A stretch of 64,000 nucleotides of DNA from Nocardioides agri (GTDB lineage: Bacteria > Actinomycetota > Actinomycetes > Propionibacteriales > Nocardioidaceae). The stretch is from contig NZ_JACEIC010000001.1 in the NCBI RefSeq assembly GCF_013778305.1, positions 310,001 to 374,000 on the forward strand, in the 5' to 3' direction. Below, piece after piece: positions 1-8,215 of this stretch; positions within the stretch are counted from its first letter, which is position 1; each line of letters starts with the position of its first letter. The notes under the pieces were generated by a model. It worked only from the letters and a program-made list of their open reading frames with translations, was not told the origin of the DNA and searched no databases. The position numbers and the translations under genes are program-made.

Positions 1-1020
1 GCCGGAGGTGTCCAGGTCGGCGAGCAGGGTGCGGGCCAGCCGGGCGATGGTCGCCGGCGCGTCGGTCGGCGAGGCGAGGGTCGTGGAGCGGTTGAGCGTC
101 GTGAAGTCGTGCAGCCGCACCTTGATCGTCACCGTGCGGCCGGAGAGCCCGGCCTTGCGCAGCCGGCGCGCGACGTCGACGGCCTGCCGGGTGAGCAGCT
201 GCTCCATCAGCACGCGGTCGGTGAGGTCGTGGTCGTAGGTGCCCTCGACGCTCACCGACTTCGCCTCGCGCTCGGCGACCACGGGACGGTCGTCCTGCGC
301 CTGCGCGAGCTGGTGGAGCCAGTGGCCGTTGGCGTTGCCGAGCAGCCGCACCAGCTCGTCCTCGCTCAGCGTCTCCAGGTCCGCGACCGTGTGCACGCCG
401 ACCCGGCGGAGCCGCTCGGTCGTCGCCGGCCCGACGCCGGGGATGACGGTGACGCTCATCGGTCGCAGCAGGTCGCGCTCGGTGCCGCGCGGGACGACCA
501 CCAGGCCGTCCGGCTTGTCGAGGTCGCTGGCGACCTTCGCGAGGAACTTCGAGCTCGCGACGCCGACCGACGCCGTCAGCCCGCCGGTGACCTCCTCGAC
601 CCGCGCACGGAGGTGCTCCGCGAACGCGGTCACCGACGGCACCGAGAGGTCGGCAAGTTGGGGGTACGTCGCCCGGTCGGCGGCCGCGAGGTCGACGAAC
701 GCCTCGTCGAGCGACAGGGGCTCGACGAGCGGCGACACGGACCGCAGCAGCGCCATCACGCGCTCGCTGGTGTCGCGGTAGGCGTGGAACCGGCCGGTCA
801 GGAACGCCGCGTGCGGGCACCGAGCCCGGGCCTCCCGGGTCGACATCGCCGAGCGCACGCCGTACCTGCGGGCCTCGTAGGACGCCGTCGACACGACGCC
901 CCGGCCGCCGACGCCACCGACCACCACGGGCTTGCCGCGCAGGGACGGCTTGTCCCGCTGCTCGACGGCGGCGAAGAAGGCGTCCAGGTCCAGGTGGAGC
1001 ACCGACGCGACCGCACGCAC
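1..1020 (-). CDS. dinB: DNA polymerase IV (Y-family), C-terminus outside window
   Basis: Error-prone translesion DNA polymerase of the Y family. The 340 codons visible run off the left edge, so the C-terminal end (little finger and any beta-clamp motif) is missing. The N-terminus shows the first palm motif LHLDLDAFFAAVEQ, then KPVVVGG, and the second catalytic acidic motif PLSLDEAFVD near residue 110. A helix-hairpin-helix stretch VIPGVGPATTERLRRVGV and the little-finger segment SVSVEGTYDHDLTD follow. An in-frame stop ten bases upstream (1030-1032) leaves GTG at 1020 as the first possible start; a GTG at 1002 is an alternative. It is divergent from the DUF4192 gene. Family assignment is firm. 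Confidence 0.95.
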   Translation of the reverse strand, partial: MRAVASVLHLDLDAFFAAVEQRDKPSLRGKPVVVGGVGGRGVVSTASYEARRYGVRSAMSTREARARCPHAAFLTGRFHAYRDTSERVMALLRSVSPLVEPLSLDEAFVDLAAADRATYPQLADLSVPSVTAFAEHLRARVEEVTGGLTASVGVASSKFLAKVASDLDKPDGLVVVPRGTERDLLRPMSVTVIPGVGPATTERLRRVGVHTVADLETLSEDELVRLLGNANGHWLHQLAQAQDDRPVVAEREAKSVSVEGTYDHDLTDRVLMEQLLTRQAVDVARRLRKAGLSGRTVTIKVRLHDFTTLNRSTTLASPTDAPATIARLARTLLADLDTSG

Positions 1021-1156
1021 GCGCGCACGCTACCGCGCGGCGCCGACAGACCGGCCGACCGCCACTTCCCGTCCACAGACGCCGCCCGGACGCGTCTCTC
1101 CACAGCCTCGCTCCCGCCGGGCCGAGGATGTCGGCCGGCGCGGGGACCGTCGAGGC

Positions 1157-2140
1157 ATGACCCCAGAACCCGCCACCGTCCTCACCATCCGGGCGCCCGA
1201 GGACATCCTCGCCCTGGTGCCCGTCCTGCTCGGCTTCGAGCCCGCCGAGTCGCTGGTGATGCTCACCCTCGGCTGCGATCCGCCCTTCCACGCCCGTGCC
1301 GACCTGCCCGCCGCGAGTGCCGACCTGCCCGAGCTGGTCGACTCGCTGCTGGCGCCGGCCTGCCAGCACGGGGTCCGGCGGGTGATCCTGGTCGCCTACA
1401 GCGAGCGCGGCCGGCCCGCCGACCGGGCGCTCCACGCGGTCGCCCGCGCGCTGCGACGCTCCGGTGTCGAGGTCCTCGCCGGCCTGCGCACCGACGGCCG
1501 CCGCTGGCATCCGGTGCCGAAGCAGGCGGGGGTGCCAGCACACGGCGTGGCCTACGACGTGTCCGGCCACCCGTTCGCCGCGCAGGCGGTCTACGACGGG
1601 CGTGTCGTCCACGGCTCCCGCGAGGCGCTCGCGGCGACCCTGCGGGCCGACCCGGACGCGGTGGCGCGGGTGGTCGGCGAGCTGGCCGGGCTCCCGGGCC
1701 GCCCGGCGCCGGCGCTCGAGGAGGGCTGCTGGGCACGCGACCTCGTCGCTCTGCACACCCGCGACGGCACGTCGCCGAGCGACGCGGACCTGGCGCGGCT
1801 GCTCCGCGGGGTGCTGGACGTCAGTGTGCGCGACGCCGCGTGGTCGGTGCTGCGGCGCGAGGTCGCGGCCGCCCACGTCGCCTTCTGGAGCGACGTCGTG
1901 CGCCGCACCCCGGACCCGCTGGTGCCCGCCCCCGCCGCGCTGCTCGCGTTCGCGGCCTGGCAGGCCGGTCACGGCGCGCTCGCCTGGTGCGCCGTCGACC
2001 GGTGCGACGAGGTCGACCCGGGCTACTCGCTCGCCGGCCTCGTCGCCCGGATCCTGGAGGGCGCGGTGCCACCGACGGCGTGGGACTGCACCGGTGACTG
2101 GAGCGTCGGCGCGAGCATGCAGCCTCCGGAGGCCGGGTAG
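1157..2140 (+). CDS. DUF4192 domain-containing protein
   Basis: A 327-residue protein of the actinobacterial DUF4192 family, whose function is not established. The family hallmark is the opening: a short TILTIRAPEDILALVPVLLGFEP-like strand-helix unit (here at residues 8-30) followed by SLVMLTL, then alternating strands and helices rich in Arg, Ala and Leu. No signal peptide or membrane segment is visible, so it is probably cytoplasmic. An in-frame reading extends upstream to 932 but has no coding character; ATG 1157 gives the family N-terminus. The next gene starts nine bases after the stop, so the two may be cotranscribed. Confidence 0.85.
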   Translation: MTPEPATVLTIRAPEDILALVPVLLGFEPAESLVMLTLGCDPPFHARADLPAASADLPELVDSLLAPACQHGVRRVILVAYSERGRPADRALHAVARALRRSGVEVLAGLRTDGRRWHPVPKQAGVPAHGVAYDVSGHPFAAQAVYDGRVVHGSREALAATLRADPDAVARVVGELAGLPGRPAPALEEGCWARDLVALHTRDGTSPSDADLARLLRGVLDVSVRDAAWSVLRREVAAAHVAFWSDVVRRTPDPLVPAPAALLAFAAWQAGHGALAWCAVDRCDEVDPGYSLAGLVARILEGAVPPTAWDCTGDWSVGASMQPPEAG

Positions 2141-2149
2141 TGCTCGGGC

Positions 2150-3286
2150 ATGGTGCGCACGGTCGGTGTCGAGGAGGAGCTGCTGCTCCTCGATCCGACG
2201 ACCCGCGAGGTCGTCGCTGCGGCACCGGCACTGCTCAAGGAGTTCCGCGAGCACGGCGCCGGCCGGCGGCCGCCGCGGACCTCGACCGACGAGCTCGACC
2301 ACGAGCTCTTCCGCCACCAGCTCGAGACCCGGACCGATCCGGCGACCGACCTCGACGACGTGCTCGACCAGGTGCTCGCCGCCCGACGTACTGCAGTGGA
2401 GGCCGCGCGGGCCGTGGGCCTCCGGATCGGCGCCTGCGGGATCGTCCCGCTCGGCGGCGCACGATCGGTCGTGACCTCCAACGACCGCTACCGCGACATG
2501 CTCCAGACCTACGGCGAGATCGCGCGGACGGGCGGCACGTGCGGGATGCACGTGCACACGTCGATCGAGTCCGAGGAGGAGGGCGTCGCGGTCATCGACC
2601 GGATCACGCCCTGGCTGCCGGTGCTGCTGGCGTTGAGCGCGAACTCGCCCTACGTCGCGGGCCACGACTCGGGGTACGCCTCCTGGCGGGCCCAGGTGTG
2701 GACGCGGTGGCCGAGCGCCGGCCCGACCGAGCAGTTCGGGTCCGTCGCGGGCTACCGGGAGGCCAGTCGCGCGCTGCTGGACTCCGGCGCCGCCCGCGAC
2801 GTCGGGATGCTCTACTTCGACGCCCGGCTGTCGGTCGCACACCCGACGGTCGAGATCCGCATCTGCGACGTCTGCACCGAGCCCCGGCTCGCCGCGGCGA
2901 TCGTCGCGCTCGCTCGGGGGATGGTCGAGTGCGCCGCCCGCGACTGGCGCGCCGGCGAGCCGCTGCCGCGGTGGCGGGCGGAGGCCCTCCGGGCAGCACA
3001 CTGGCGCGCGTCCCGCTACGGGATGGCCGACACGCTCGTGCATCCGGCGACCGCACGCCTCGCCCCCGCGCGCGAGGTGCTCGACGCGCTCGTCGACCGG
3101 GTCCGTCCGGCGCTCGAGGAGACCGGGGACCTGGAGCGGGTCGAGGCGGCCGTGCAGCGCAGCGTCAGCGACAACGGGGCGACCCGGCAGCGGGCCGCCT
3201 TCGAGCGCACCGGCGAGCTGACCGCGGTCGTCGACGACCTGGTCGCGCGCACGGAGGCCTCGTGGCAGACCCCGGAACCAGCCTAG
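2150..3286 (+). CDS. Carboxylate-amine ligase, GCS2 / YbdK family
   Basis: A 378-residue member of the glutamate-cysteine ligase 2 superfamily (YbdK type), ATP-dependent enzymes that join a gamma-carboxylate of glutamate to an amine. Family signatures are the opening VGVEEELLLLD (metal-binding Glu residues), GACGIVPLGG, the GTCGMHVHTSIE segment near residue 127 and the SANSPYVAG and VEIRICDVC stretches. Length matches YbdK (about 370). The true substrate cannot be read from sequence; actinobacteria use mycothiol, so glutathione synthesis is not implied. ATG 2150 follows TAGTGC by six bases, a possible leaderless start. It is followed after nine bases by a second, clearly different GCS2 protein. 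Confidence 0.88.
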   Translation: MVRTVGVEEELLLLDPTTREVVAAAPALLKEFREHGAGRRPPRTSTDELDHELFRHQLETRTDPATDLDDVLDQVLAARRTAVEAARAVGLRIGACGIVPLGGARSVVTSNDRYRDMLQTYGEIARTGGTCGMHVHTSIESEEEGVAVIDRITPWLPVLLALSANSPYVAGHDSGYASWRAQVWTRWPSAGPTEQFGSVAGYREASRALLDSGAARDVGMLYFDARLSVAHPTVEIRICDVCTEPRLAAAIVALARGMVECAARDWRAGEPLPRWRAEALRAAHWRASRYGMADTLVHPATARLAPAREVLDALVDRVRPALEETGDLERVEAAVQRSVSDNGATRQRAAFERTGELTAVVDDLVARTEASWQTPEPA

Positions 3287-3295
3287 GCTCTGGTC

Positions 3296-4759
3296 ATGGG
3301 CGAAGAGGTAGAGGCGCAGGAGTTCTCTCGCGCGGACCGCACGCACCACCGCGAGCGGGTGCGCCGCAACCTCGACGTGTTCGCACGCATGCTGCGCGAG
3401 GCGAGGTTCGACACCGACGACCCCATGACCGGGCTGGAGATGGAGCTCAACCTGGTCGACGAGGCCGAGGACCCGGCGCTCAAGAACGCCGAGGCCCTGG
3501 AGGCCATCGCCGACCCGGCCTTCCAGACCGAGCTCGGGCAGTTCAACATCGAGATCAACGTGCCGCCGGCGAAGCTGCGCGAGGGCGGTCTGACGACCTT
3601 CGAGGCGACCCTGCGGCGCAGTCTCAACGACGCCGAGGAGAAGTCGGCGGCGGTCGGTGCGCACATGGTGATGATCGGGATCCTGCCGACGCTGGCCGAG
3701 GGGCACATGACGCTCGACAGCCTGAGCGCCAACCCGCGCTACAAGCTCCTGAGCGAGCAGATCCTCGACGCCCGCGGCGAGGACATCACGATCTCGATCG
3801 ACGGTGTCGAGCGGCTGCGCACCACGGCGGACTCGATCGTGCCGGAGGCGGCCTGCACCAGCACCCAGTTCCACGTGCAGACATCGCCCGAGATGTTCGC
3901 CGAGTACTGGAACGCCTCGCAGGCGATCGCCGCCGTGCAGCTCGCGGTCGCCGCGAACTCGCCGTACCTGCTGGGCAAGGAGCTGTGGCGCGAGACCCGC
4001 ATCCCGCTCTTCGAGCAGGCCACCGACACCCGCAGCGAGGAGCTGCAGGCCCAGGGGGTGCGCCCGCGGGTCTGGTTCGGCGAGCGCTGGATCAACTCCG
4101 TCTTCGACCTGTTCGAGGAGAACGTCCGCTACTTCCCGGCGCTGCTGCCCGTCTCCGACGACGAGGATCCGCTCGCGGTGCTCGAGAGCGGTGGCACGCC
4201 GAAGCTCGCGGAGCTGCGGCTGCACAACGGCACGGTCTACCGCTGGAACCGTCCGGTCTACGACATCGCCGACGGAGTGCCGCACCTGCGCGTCGAGAAC
4301 CGGCTGCTCGCGGCCGGTCCGACGGTGGCGGACACGATGGCGAACGCCGCGTTCTACTTCGGGCTGGTCCGCGCCCTCGCCGAGCGCGAGCGGCCGCTGT
4401 GGTCGCAGATGTCGTTCAGCGCGGCGGAGGAGAACTTCCACGTCGCCGCCCGGCACGGCATTGATGCCCAGGTCTACTGGCCCGGCGTCGGCCAGGTTCG
4501 CGCCACCGAGCTCGTGCTGCGGCGGCTGCTGCCGCTGGCCCGGGAGGGCCTGCAGAGCTGGGGAGCCGCCGAGGACGAGATCGACCGGCTGCTCGGCATC
4601 ATCGAGCAGCGCTGCCTGCTCGGCGTCAACGGCGCCGAGTGGTTCGTCGGGCGGGTCCGGGCGGAGGGCGGGCGGGAGCGGTTCGCAGCGCTGCGGGCGG
4701 CCCTGCGCGACTACCGCGAGCGCATGCACACCAACGAGCCGGTGCACACCTGGGAGTGA
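3296..4759 (+). CDS. Glutamate-cysteine ligase family protein (GCS2), long form
   Basis: A 487-residue GCS2-superfamily ligase of the longer actinobacterial type. The acidic metal-binding motif TGLEMELNLVDEAED lies near residue 45, followed by LGQFNIEINVPP, a central TSTQFHVQTSPE and AANSPYLLGKELW, and LAELRLHNGTVYRWNRPVYD, the equivalent of the nucleotide/metal-binding strand. No signal peptide or membrane segment is seen. The start is supported by TAGGCT at 3284-3289 exactly six bases before the ATG, a leaderless arrangement repeated across this window. It differs from the preceding YbdK-like protein too much to be a recent duplicate. The substrate is unknown; a gamma-glutamyl compound is the likely product. 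Confidence 0.88.
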   Translation: MGEEVEAQEFSRADRTHHRERVRRNLDVFARMLREARFDTDDPMTGLEMELNLVDEAEDPALKNAEALEAIADPAFQTELGQFNIEINVPPAKLREGGLTTFEATLRRSLNDAEEKSAAVGAHMVMIGILPTLAEGHMTLDSLSANPRYKLLSEQILDARGEDITISIDGVERLRTTADSIVPEAACTSTQFHVQTSPEMFAEYWNASQAIAAVQLAVAANSPYLLGKELWRETRIPLFEQATDTRSEELQAQGVRPRVWFGERWINSVFDLFEENVRYFPALLPVSDDEDPLAVLESGGTPKLAELRLHNGTVYRWNRPVYDIADGVPHLRVENRLLAAGPTVADTMANAAFYFGLVRALAERERPLWSQMSFSAAEENFHVAARHGIDAQVYWPGVGQVRATELVLRRLLPLAREGLQSWGAAEDEIDRLLGIIEQRCLLGVNGAEWFVGRVRAEGGRERFAALRAALRDYRERMHTNEPVHTWE

Positions 4760-4769
4760 CGCGCAGCCG

Positions 4770-5204
4770 TCAGGGGGCCCGGACCCGGCGCCACTCGCGG
4801 AGGCAGCCGGAGCGCGGATCGCACCAGCCGTGCCTGGTCACGACCACGAAGGTCAGGCCCAGCCCGGCCTCCGCGCTGGCGCGGAGGCCGGCGTTCAGCC
4901 AGGCCCGGTCCAGGTCGCCCACCTCCAGCGTGCCGGACCTCGTCAGCCAGACCATCGGCACCGCGCCGCCGGTCGGCGGCCGCAGCCGGGCCGAGCGGAG
5001 CAGGGCGGCGACGACGTCGCTGCGCAGTGCCCGGTCGAAGCGGTCACCGGGCTCGGAGGCGAAGACCTCCGCGCGCACTCCCGGCCAGCCGACGTGCAGC
5101 AACGGGGGATAGACCCGACGCCGCTCGGCGGCCGCGTGCTCGACCACGGCCCGCCGGAGCACCGTCAGCAGTGGGCGGGCCAGCGGCTCGCACAACCCGT
5201 CCAT
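4770..5204 (-). CDS. Hypothetical protein, 144 residues
   Basis: I do not recognise the family. The predicted protein is Arg/Leu-rich and lacks a signal peptide or membrane segment. Its centre reads VPMVWLTRSGTLEVGDLDRAWLNAG and its C-terminus FVVVTRHGWCDPRSGCLREW, with two Cys seven residues apart. ATG 5204 is chosen over an upstream in-frame ATG at 5285 because it is preceded by GAGAGG six bases away. It is convergent with the upstream GCS2 gene (10 bases between stops) and divergent from the UspA gene. The frame is open with good third-position GC bias, so it is probably real. Confidence 0.6.
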   Translation of the reverse strand: MDGLCEPLARPLLTVLRRAVVEHAAAERRRVYPPLLHVGWPGVRAEVFASEPGDRFDRALRSDVVAALLRSARLRPPTGGAVPMVWLTRSGTLEVGDLDRAWLNAGLRASAEAGLGLTFVVVTRHGWCDPRSGCLREWRRVRAP

Positions 5205-5362
5205 GTCCCGCCTCTCGTCCGGTGGGCGACCTCCAGGCGCGACCAGCGTCTCCCAGGAGCCGGCAGTCCCGCGGCGGTCGTCCACAGGTGTCGCCCGCGC
5301 GGGGATCGGTTACGGTGCCGGTGGCGCGTGTGCCGCCCGCCGGAGCCGACCGAGGAGGAACG

Positions 5363-5749
5363 ATGGGGACCGTCGTCGTGGGCTACGTGCCCAAGCCCGA
5401 GGGCCACGCCGCCGTACGGGCCGCGGTCGCCGAGGCGCAGCTGCGTGACGCCAGCCTGGTGGTGGTGAGCTCGCACCGCGGCAACGACGAGGGGGCCGAG
5501 GTGGAGCGGGAGCTCGCGTCGGTCCAGGCGGTGCTCGCGGAGTCGGGCGTCGCCTACGAGGTCCGGCAGGTCGGCGGCGGTTTCGAGCCTGCCGAGGACC
5601 TGCTCTCGATCGCCGAGGCCAGCAGCGCCGAGCTCATCGTGATCGGCCTGCGCCGGCGCTCGCCGGTCGGCAAGCTCATCCTCGGCAGCAACGCCCAGCG
5701 CATCCTGCTCGACGCCCACTGCCCGGTGCTGGCGGTCAAGGCGGTCTGA
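5363..5749 (+). CDS. Universal stress protein, UspA family
   Basis: A single-domain universal stress protein of 128 residues. It begins with the usual strand TVVVGYVPKPEGHAAVRAA and ends with the Usp nucleotide-binding signature (ELIVIGLRRRSPVGKLILG then SNAQRILLDAHCPVLAVK), which is the G-2X-G-9X-G(S/T) loop that binds ATP in many homologues. It is cytoplasmic and usually linked to growth arrest or oxidative stress. ATG 5363 is well supported by the Shine-Dalgarno run GAGGAGGAA at 5352-5360. It is transcribed towards the membrane cassette starting at 5853 but separated from it by about 100 bases. Confidence 0.92.
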   Translation: MGTVVVGYVPKPEGHAAVRAAVAEAQLRDASLVVVSSHRGNDEGAEVERELASVQAVLAESGVAYEVRQVGGGFEPAEDLLSIAEASSAELIVIGLRRRSPVGKLILGSNAQRILLDAHCPVLAVKAV

Positions 5750-5852
5750 CCCCGGCGTCGTCGGCCGAGCTCTCACTCTCACCCTTTCAGGTCGGTGTGT
5801 GCCGACTGTCCGGGGCTACCGGGAGGTCCTCACCGAGAGCTCTGGAGGAGAG

Positions 5853-6476
5853 ATGACGACGACAGACCAAGGCGCCACAACACGCAGCGGAGGCACTGCC
5901 TCCACGGCCGTCGACGAGGGCAAGCACGTCGGAGCGGTCGCGAAGGACGAGATCCGGGCCGTGGCGGGAACGGCGGCCGAGCAGGCCCGCAGCGTGGCCG
6001 GGGACACGGTGAACCAGCTGCGCGATCAGCTCGCGGAGCAGACCGGCGGGCAACGCGACCGGCTCGTGAGCACGCTGCAGTCCTTCGGTGACGACCTCGA
6101 GCGGATGGCCACCCAGGCGGGCGAGGGCGGCCTGGCGGCCGACCTCGCCCGGGAGACGGCCGCCCGCGCCCGCGCACTGCGCGAGCACCTCGACGGCCGC
6201 GAGCCGGGGCAGCTGCTCGACGACGTACGCGACTTCGCCCGCCGCCGCCCCGGCACGTTCCTGGTCGGCGCCCTGGTGGCAGGTGTGGCGGCAGGCCGGC
6301 TGTTCCGCGGTGCGGCCGACGGCGCCGCCGCCGCCGAGCTCGCCGAGCCGACGCCTCCGGTGCGGACCGAGCTGCCGCCGACCGGGCCGGCAGCGGCCGG
6401 GTCCGCCCGGCCGCTGTCCTCCGGGCCGGGGCCCGCGCCCAGCAGCCACGGACAGACGACGATCGAGCCGCGATGA
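5853..6476 (+). CDS. Membrane-anchored helical protein, DUF883/ElaB-like
   Basis: A 207-residue protein made of long amphipathic helices rich in Ala, Gln, Arg and Glu (residues 20-125), followed by one hydrophobic segment, PGTFLVGALVAGVAAGRLFRG near residue 135-155, and a Pro/Ala-rich low-complexity tail. This is the plan of DUF883/ElaB-type proteins, which attach to the inner membrane by a C-terminal helix. GGAGGAG six bases upstream of the ATG is a good ribosome binding site. Its stop overlaps the next start as ATGA, so it is the first gene of a three-gene unit (5853-7467). A role in envelope stress is inference from related proteins only. Confidence 0.75.
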   Translation: MTTTDQGATTRSGGTASTAVDEGKHVGAVAKDEIRAVAGTAAEQARSVAGDTVNQLRDQLAEQTGGQRDRLVSTLQSFGDDLERMATQAGEGGLAADLARETAARARALREHLDGREPGQLLDDVRDFARRRPGTFLVGALVAGVAAGRLFRGAADGAAAAELAEPTPPVRTELPPTGPAAAGSARPLSSGPGPAPSSHGQTTIEPR

Positions 6477-6916
6477 GCACCGAGCAGTCCGACCCGATGC
6501 TGCGGACGTCGGAGCCGCTGTCCCCGCCGTCGGCTGAGGACCAGCGCAGCCTCGGCGAGATCGTCGGCGACGTGACGCAGGACCTGACCACGTTGGTCAA
6601 GCAGGAGCTGGAGCTCGCTCGGACCGAGCTCAAGCAGGAGGCGGCGAGGGCGGGGAAGGGAGCGGGCATGCTCGGCGGCGCCGGCGTGGCCGCCGTCCTG
6701 TTCCTGGTCTTCCTGTCGCTGACGATCACCTTCCTGCTCGACAACTGGATGCCGCTCGAGGTGGCGGCACTCATCGTGGCTGCGGTGTGGGCCGTGGTCG
6801 CGGCAGTACTCGCCGCTCGCGGTCGCCGCGAGCTCAAGCGGAGCAACCCGCAGCTGCCGAAGACGCAGCAGACACTCAAGGAGGATGCGGCATGGGCCAG
6901 GGCACAGAAGAGCTGA
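6473..6916 (+). CDS. Actinobacterial holin-X / phage holin superfamily III-like membrane protein
   Basis: A 147-residue protein of the actinobacterial holin-X (phage_holin_3_6, formerly DUF1469) family. It has a short disordered start, a helix SLGEIVGDVTQDLTTLVKQE-LELARTELKQE characteristic of the family, and two hydrophobic segments (about residues 63-85 and 92-113) ending in a basic tail. Despite the name these are chromosomal membrane proteins, not evidence of a prophage, and no other phage genes are present. The start overlaps the preceding stop (ATGA) and its 3-prime end overlaps the following gene by 25 bases, indicating translational coupling. Confidence 0.85.
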   Translation: MSTEQSDPMLRTSEPLSPPSAEDQRSLGEIVGDVTQDLTTLVKQELELARTELKQEAARAGKGAGMLGGAGVAAVLFLVFLSLTITFLLDNWMPLEVAALIVAAVWAVVAAVLAARGRRELKRSNPQLPKTQQTLKEDAAWARAQKS

Positions 6917-7467
6917 GCACCGAGATCGCACAGACCCGTAACTCGCTGGCGTCCGACCTGGACGCGTTGCACGACCGGATCAGCCCGTCGGCGATCGTCG
7001 AGCGACGCAAGTCGGCCGCCAAGGGAAGGATGCGGCAGGTCCGGCAGCGGGTGATGGGCACCGTCCACGACGCCCGCAACACGACCGCCAGCGGGGTGTC
7101 CTCAATGGGCGAGTCCGCCCACGGGGCGGTCGGGACGGCTCAGGAGAAGTACGAGGGCGCGCCGCTCGCGGCGGGACTGGTCGCGTTCGGCGCCGGCATG
7201 GTGCTGGCGTCGTTGATCCCCGCGTCGGAGCGCGAGGCGGTGGCGGGCGCGAAGGTGGTCGACGCCGTCAAGGAGCAGGGCCAGCCGCTGCTCGAGGAGG
7301 CCAAGGGCCAGGCGCAGCAGGTGGCCCAGCAGGTCGGCGACGCCGCGACAAATGCGGCACAGCAGGTCAAGGACGCGGCCGCCTCCGGCGCGGAGCACGT
7401 CCGCTCCGAGGGCCGGTCCGCGGCGGAGTCGGTGCGCGACGAGGCGCGTGGCGAGCAGGCACCGTGA
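6892..7467 (+). CDS. DUF3618 domain-containing protein
   Basis: A 191-residue protein opening with the DUF3618 signature TEELSTEIAQTRNSLASDLD-ALHDRISPSAIVERRK. A membrane-associating hydrophobic patch, APLAAGLVAFGAGMVLASLIP, lies near residue 90-110, followed by a long Gln/Ala/Glu amphipathic helix that looks like a coiled coil or apolipoprotein-like repeat. ATG 6892 is supported by AAGGAGG eight bases upstream inside the preceding gene. It completes a cassette with the two upstream genes that recurs in actinobacteria; function is not established. Confidence 0.85.
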   Translation: MGQGTEELSTEIAQTRNSLASDLDALHDRISPSAIVERRKSAAKGRMRQVRQRVMGTVHDARNTTASGVSSMGESAHGAVGTAQEKYEGAPLAAGLVAFGAGMVLASLIPASEREAVAGAKVVDAVKEQGQPLLEEAKGQAQQVAQQVGDAATNAAQQVKDAAASGAEHVRSEGRSAAESVRDEARGEQAP

Positions 7468-7509
7468 CCAGGAGGTAGGGCAGGACGGGGGCGCGGTCAC
7501 CCGGAGCGG

Positions 7510-7728
7510 CTACGCCGGCAGCAGGTCGGCGTACGCCGCCCTGCGCTGGAGGAGCATCGCGGCGTTGCGCAGCGTCGCGACGTCGCCGACGAGGCGGCGC
7601 ATCTCGGCGCAGCACTCGGCCATGGAGTCGTCTCCGGCGTCCTGCGCGTCGCGCATCCGCCGCTGCAGCTCGGCCGCTCGGAGGAGGGCGACCTCGGCCG
7701 ACTGCTCGACGAGCTCGACGACGCTCAC
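7510..7728 (-). CDS. Small helical protein, paralogue of its upstream neighbour
   Basis: A 72-residue protein, all helix by composition, with no signal peptide. It aligns without gaps with the adjacent upstream product: by my hand count 33 of 68 positions are identical, including the start VVELV, a central EC..EM.RLVGD and the LRNAA.LL.R end. The two genes overlap by four bases (ATGA at 7725-7728), so this is a tandem duplication within one transcript. I do not recognise the family; two conserved Cys/Glu/His positions could bind a metal but this is speculation. It is convergent with the DUF3618 gene. Confidence 0.7.
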   Translation of the reverse strand: MSVVELVEQSAEVALLRAAELQRRMRDAQDAGDDSMAECCAEMRRLVGDVATLRNAAMLLQRRAAYADLLPA

Positions 7729-7931
7729 GCGACCGCGCCGCTCTCGCGCTTGAGCAGCTCGGCCGCGTTGCGCAGCGACACGATGTCACCGACGAGGCGG
7801 TGCATCTCGTCGCGGCACTCGCGGATGGCCGGGTCGCTCGAGCGGTCAGCGGAGCGCAGGTGGTCCTGCAGGACCGACGCGTGCTCGAGCGCGGAGGCAG
7901 CCGATCGGTCGACCAGCTCGACGACGTCCAT
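7725..7931 (-). CDS. Small helical protein, paralogue of its downstream neighbour
   Basis: A 68-residue helical protein and the first gene of the two-gene unit. ATG 7931 gives MDVVELVDRSA, which matches the start of the downstream paralogue (MSVVELVEQSA); a GTG four codons upstream at 7943 is possible but less likely because the G-rich run just before 7931 can serve as ribosome binding site. The conserved block REC..EM.RLVGD is followed by SLRNAAELLKRE. No known domain is recognised. Upstream lies a 284-base non-coding stretch containing a perfect 16-bp palindrome. Confidence 0.7.
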   Translation of the reverse strand: MDVVELVDRSAASALEHASVLQDHLRSADRSSDPAIRECRDEMHRLVGDIVSLRNAAELLKRESGAVA

Positions 7932-8215
7932 GCGACCCCCCACAGGTGCTCGACCGGCGGTCGCCCGCCGAATTCGTCCCGGACCTGGACTGCCGAGTCA
8001 GCTGCCGGTACCTACATTCAGGCACTCGCAGGTGACGGTGCGGGGCAAATCACGCGGACGTCTGCGGTATATACCGCATATGGGGGATGGGCGTGTCTCT
8101 GGACGAGAAGCCCTTTATGGTCGACTCTTGTCTGAATCACGATCGGGTCCCGCTTCGACCCCGTCGCCCCACGGTATGGGTGTGGGTTCAGCAGACATGC
8201 CAGAAAGGGCGCCCG
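7932..8215. promoter_or_regulatory. Intergenic region with perfect 16-bp palindrome
   Basis: This 284-base gap between divergent genes shows no convincing coding sequence. At 8063-8078 it holds the perfect palindrome TGCGGTATATACCGCA, centred on an AT-rich TATATA core that stands out in this GC-rich DNA. Such a site is the size and symmetry expected of a dimeric repressor operator, and its core could also be melted as a -10 region. It could control the small paralogous pair, the 8216 gene, or both. No regulator gene lies next to it. The operator role is inference; the palindrome is directly visible. Confidence 0.5.

Noticed and set aside
6473-6916. Holin-like gene as a prophage remnant
   Set aside because: Actinobacterial holin-X proteins are chromosomal; no integrase, lysin or structural phage genes are nearby.
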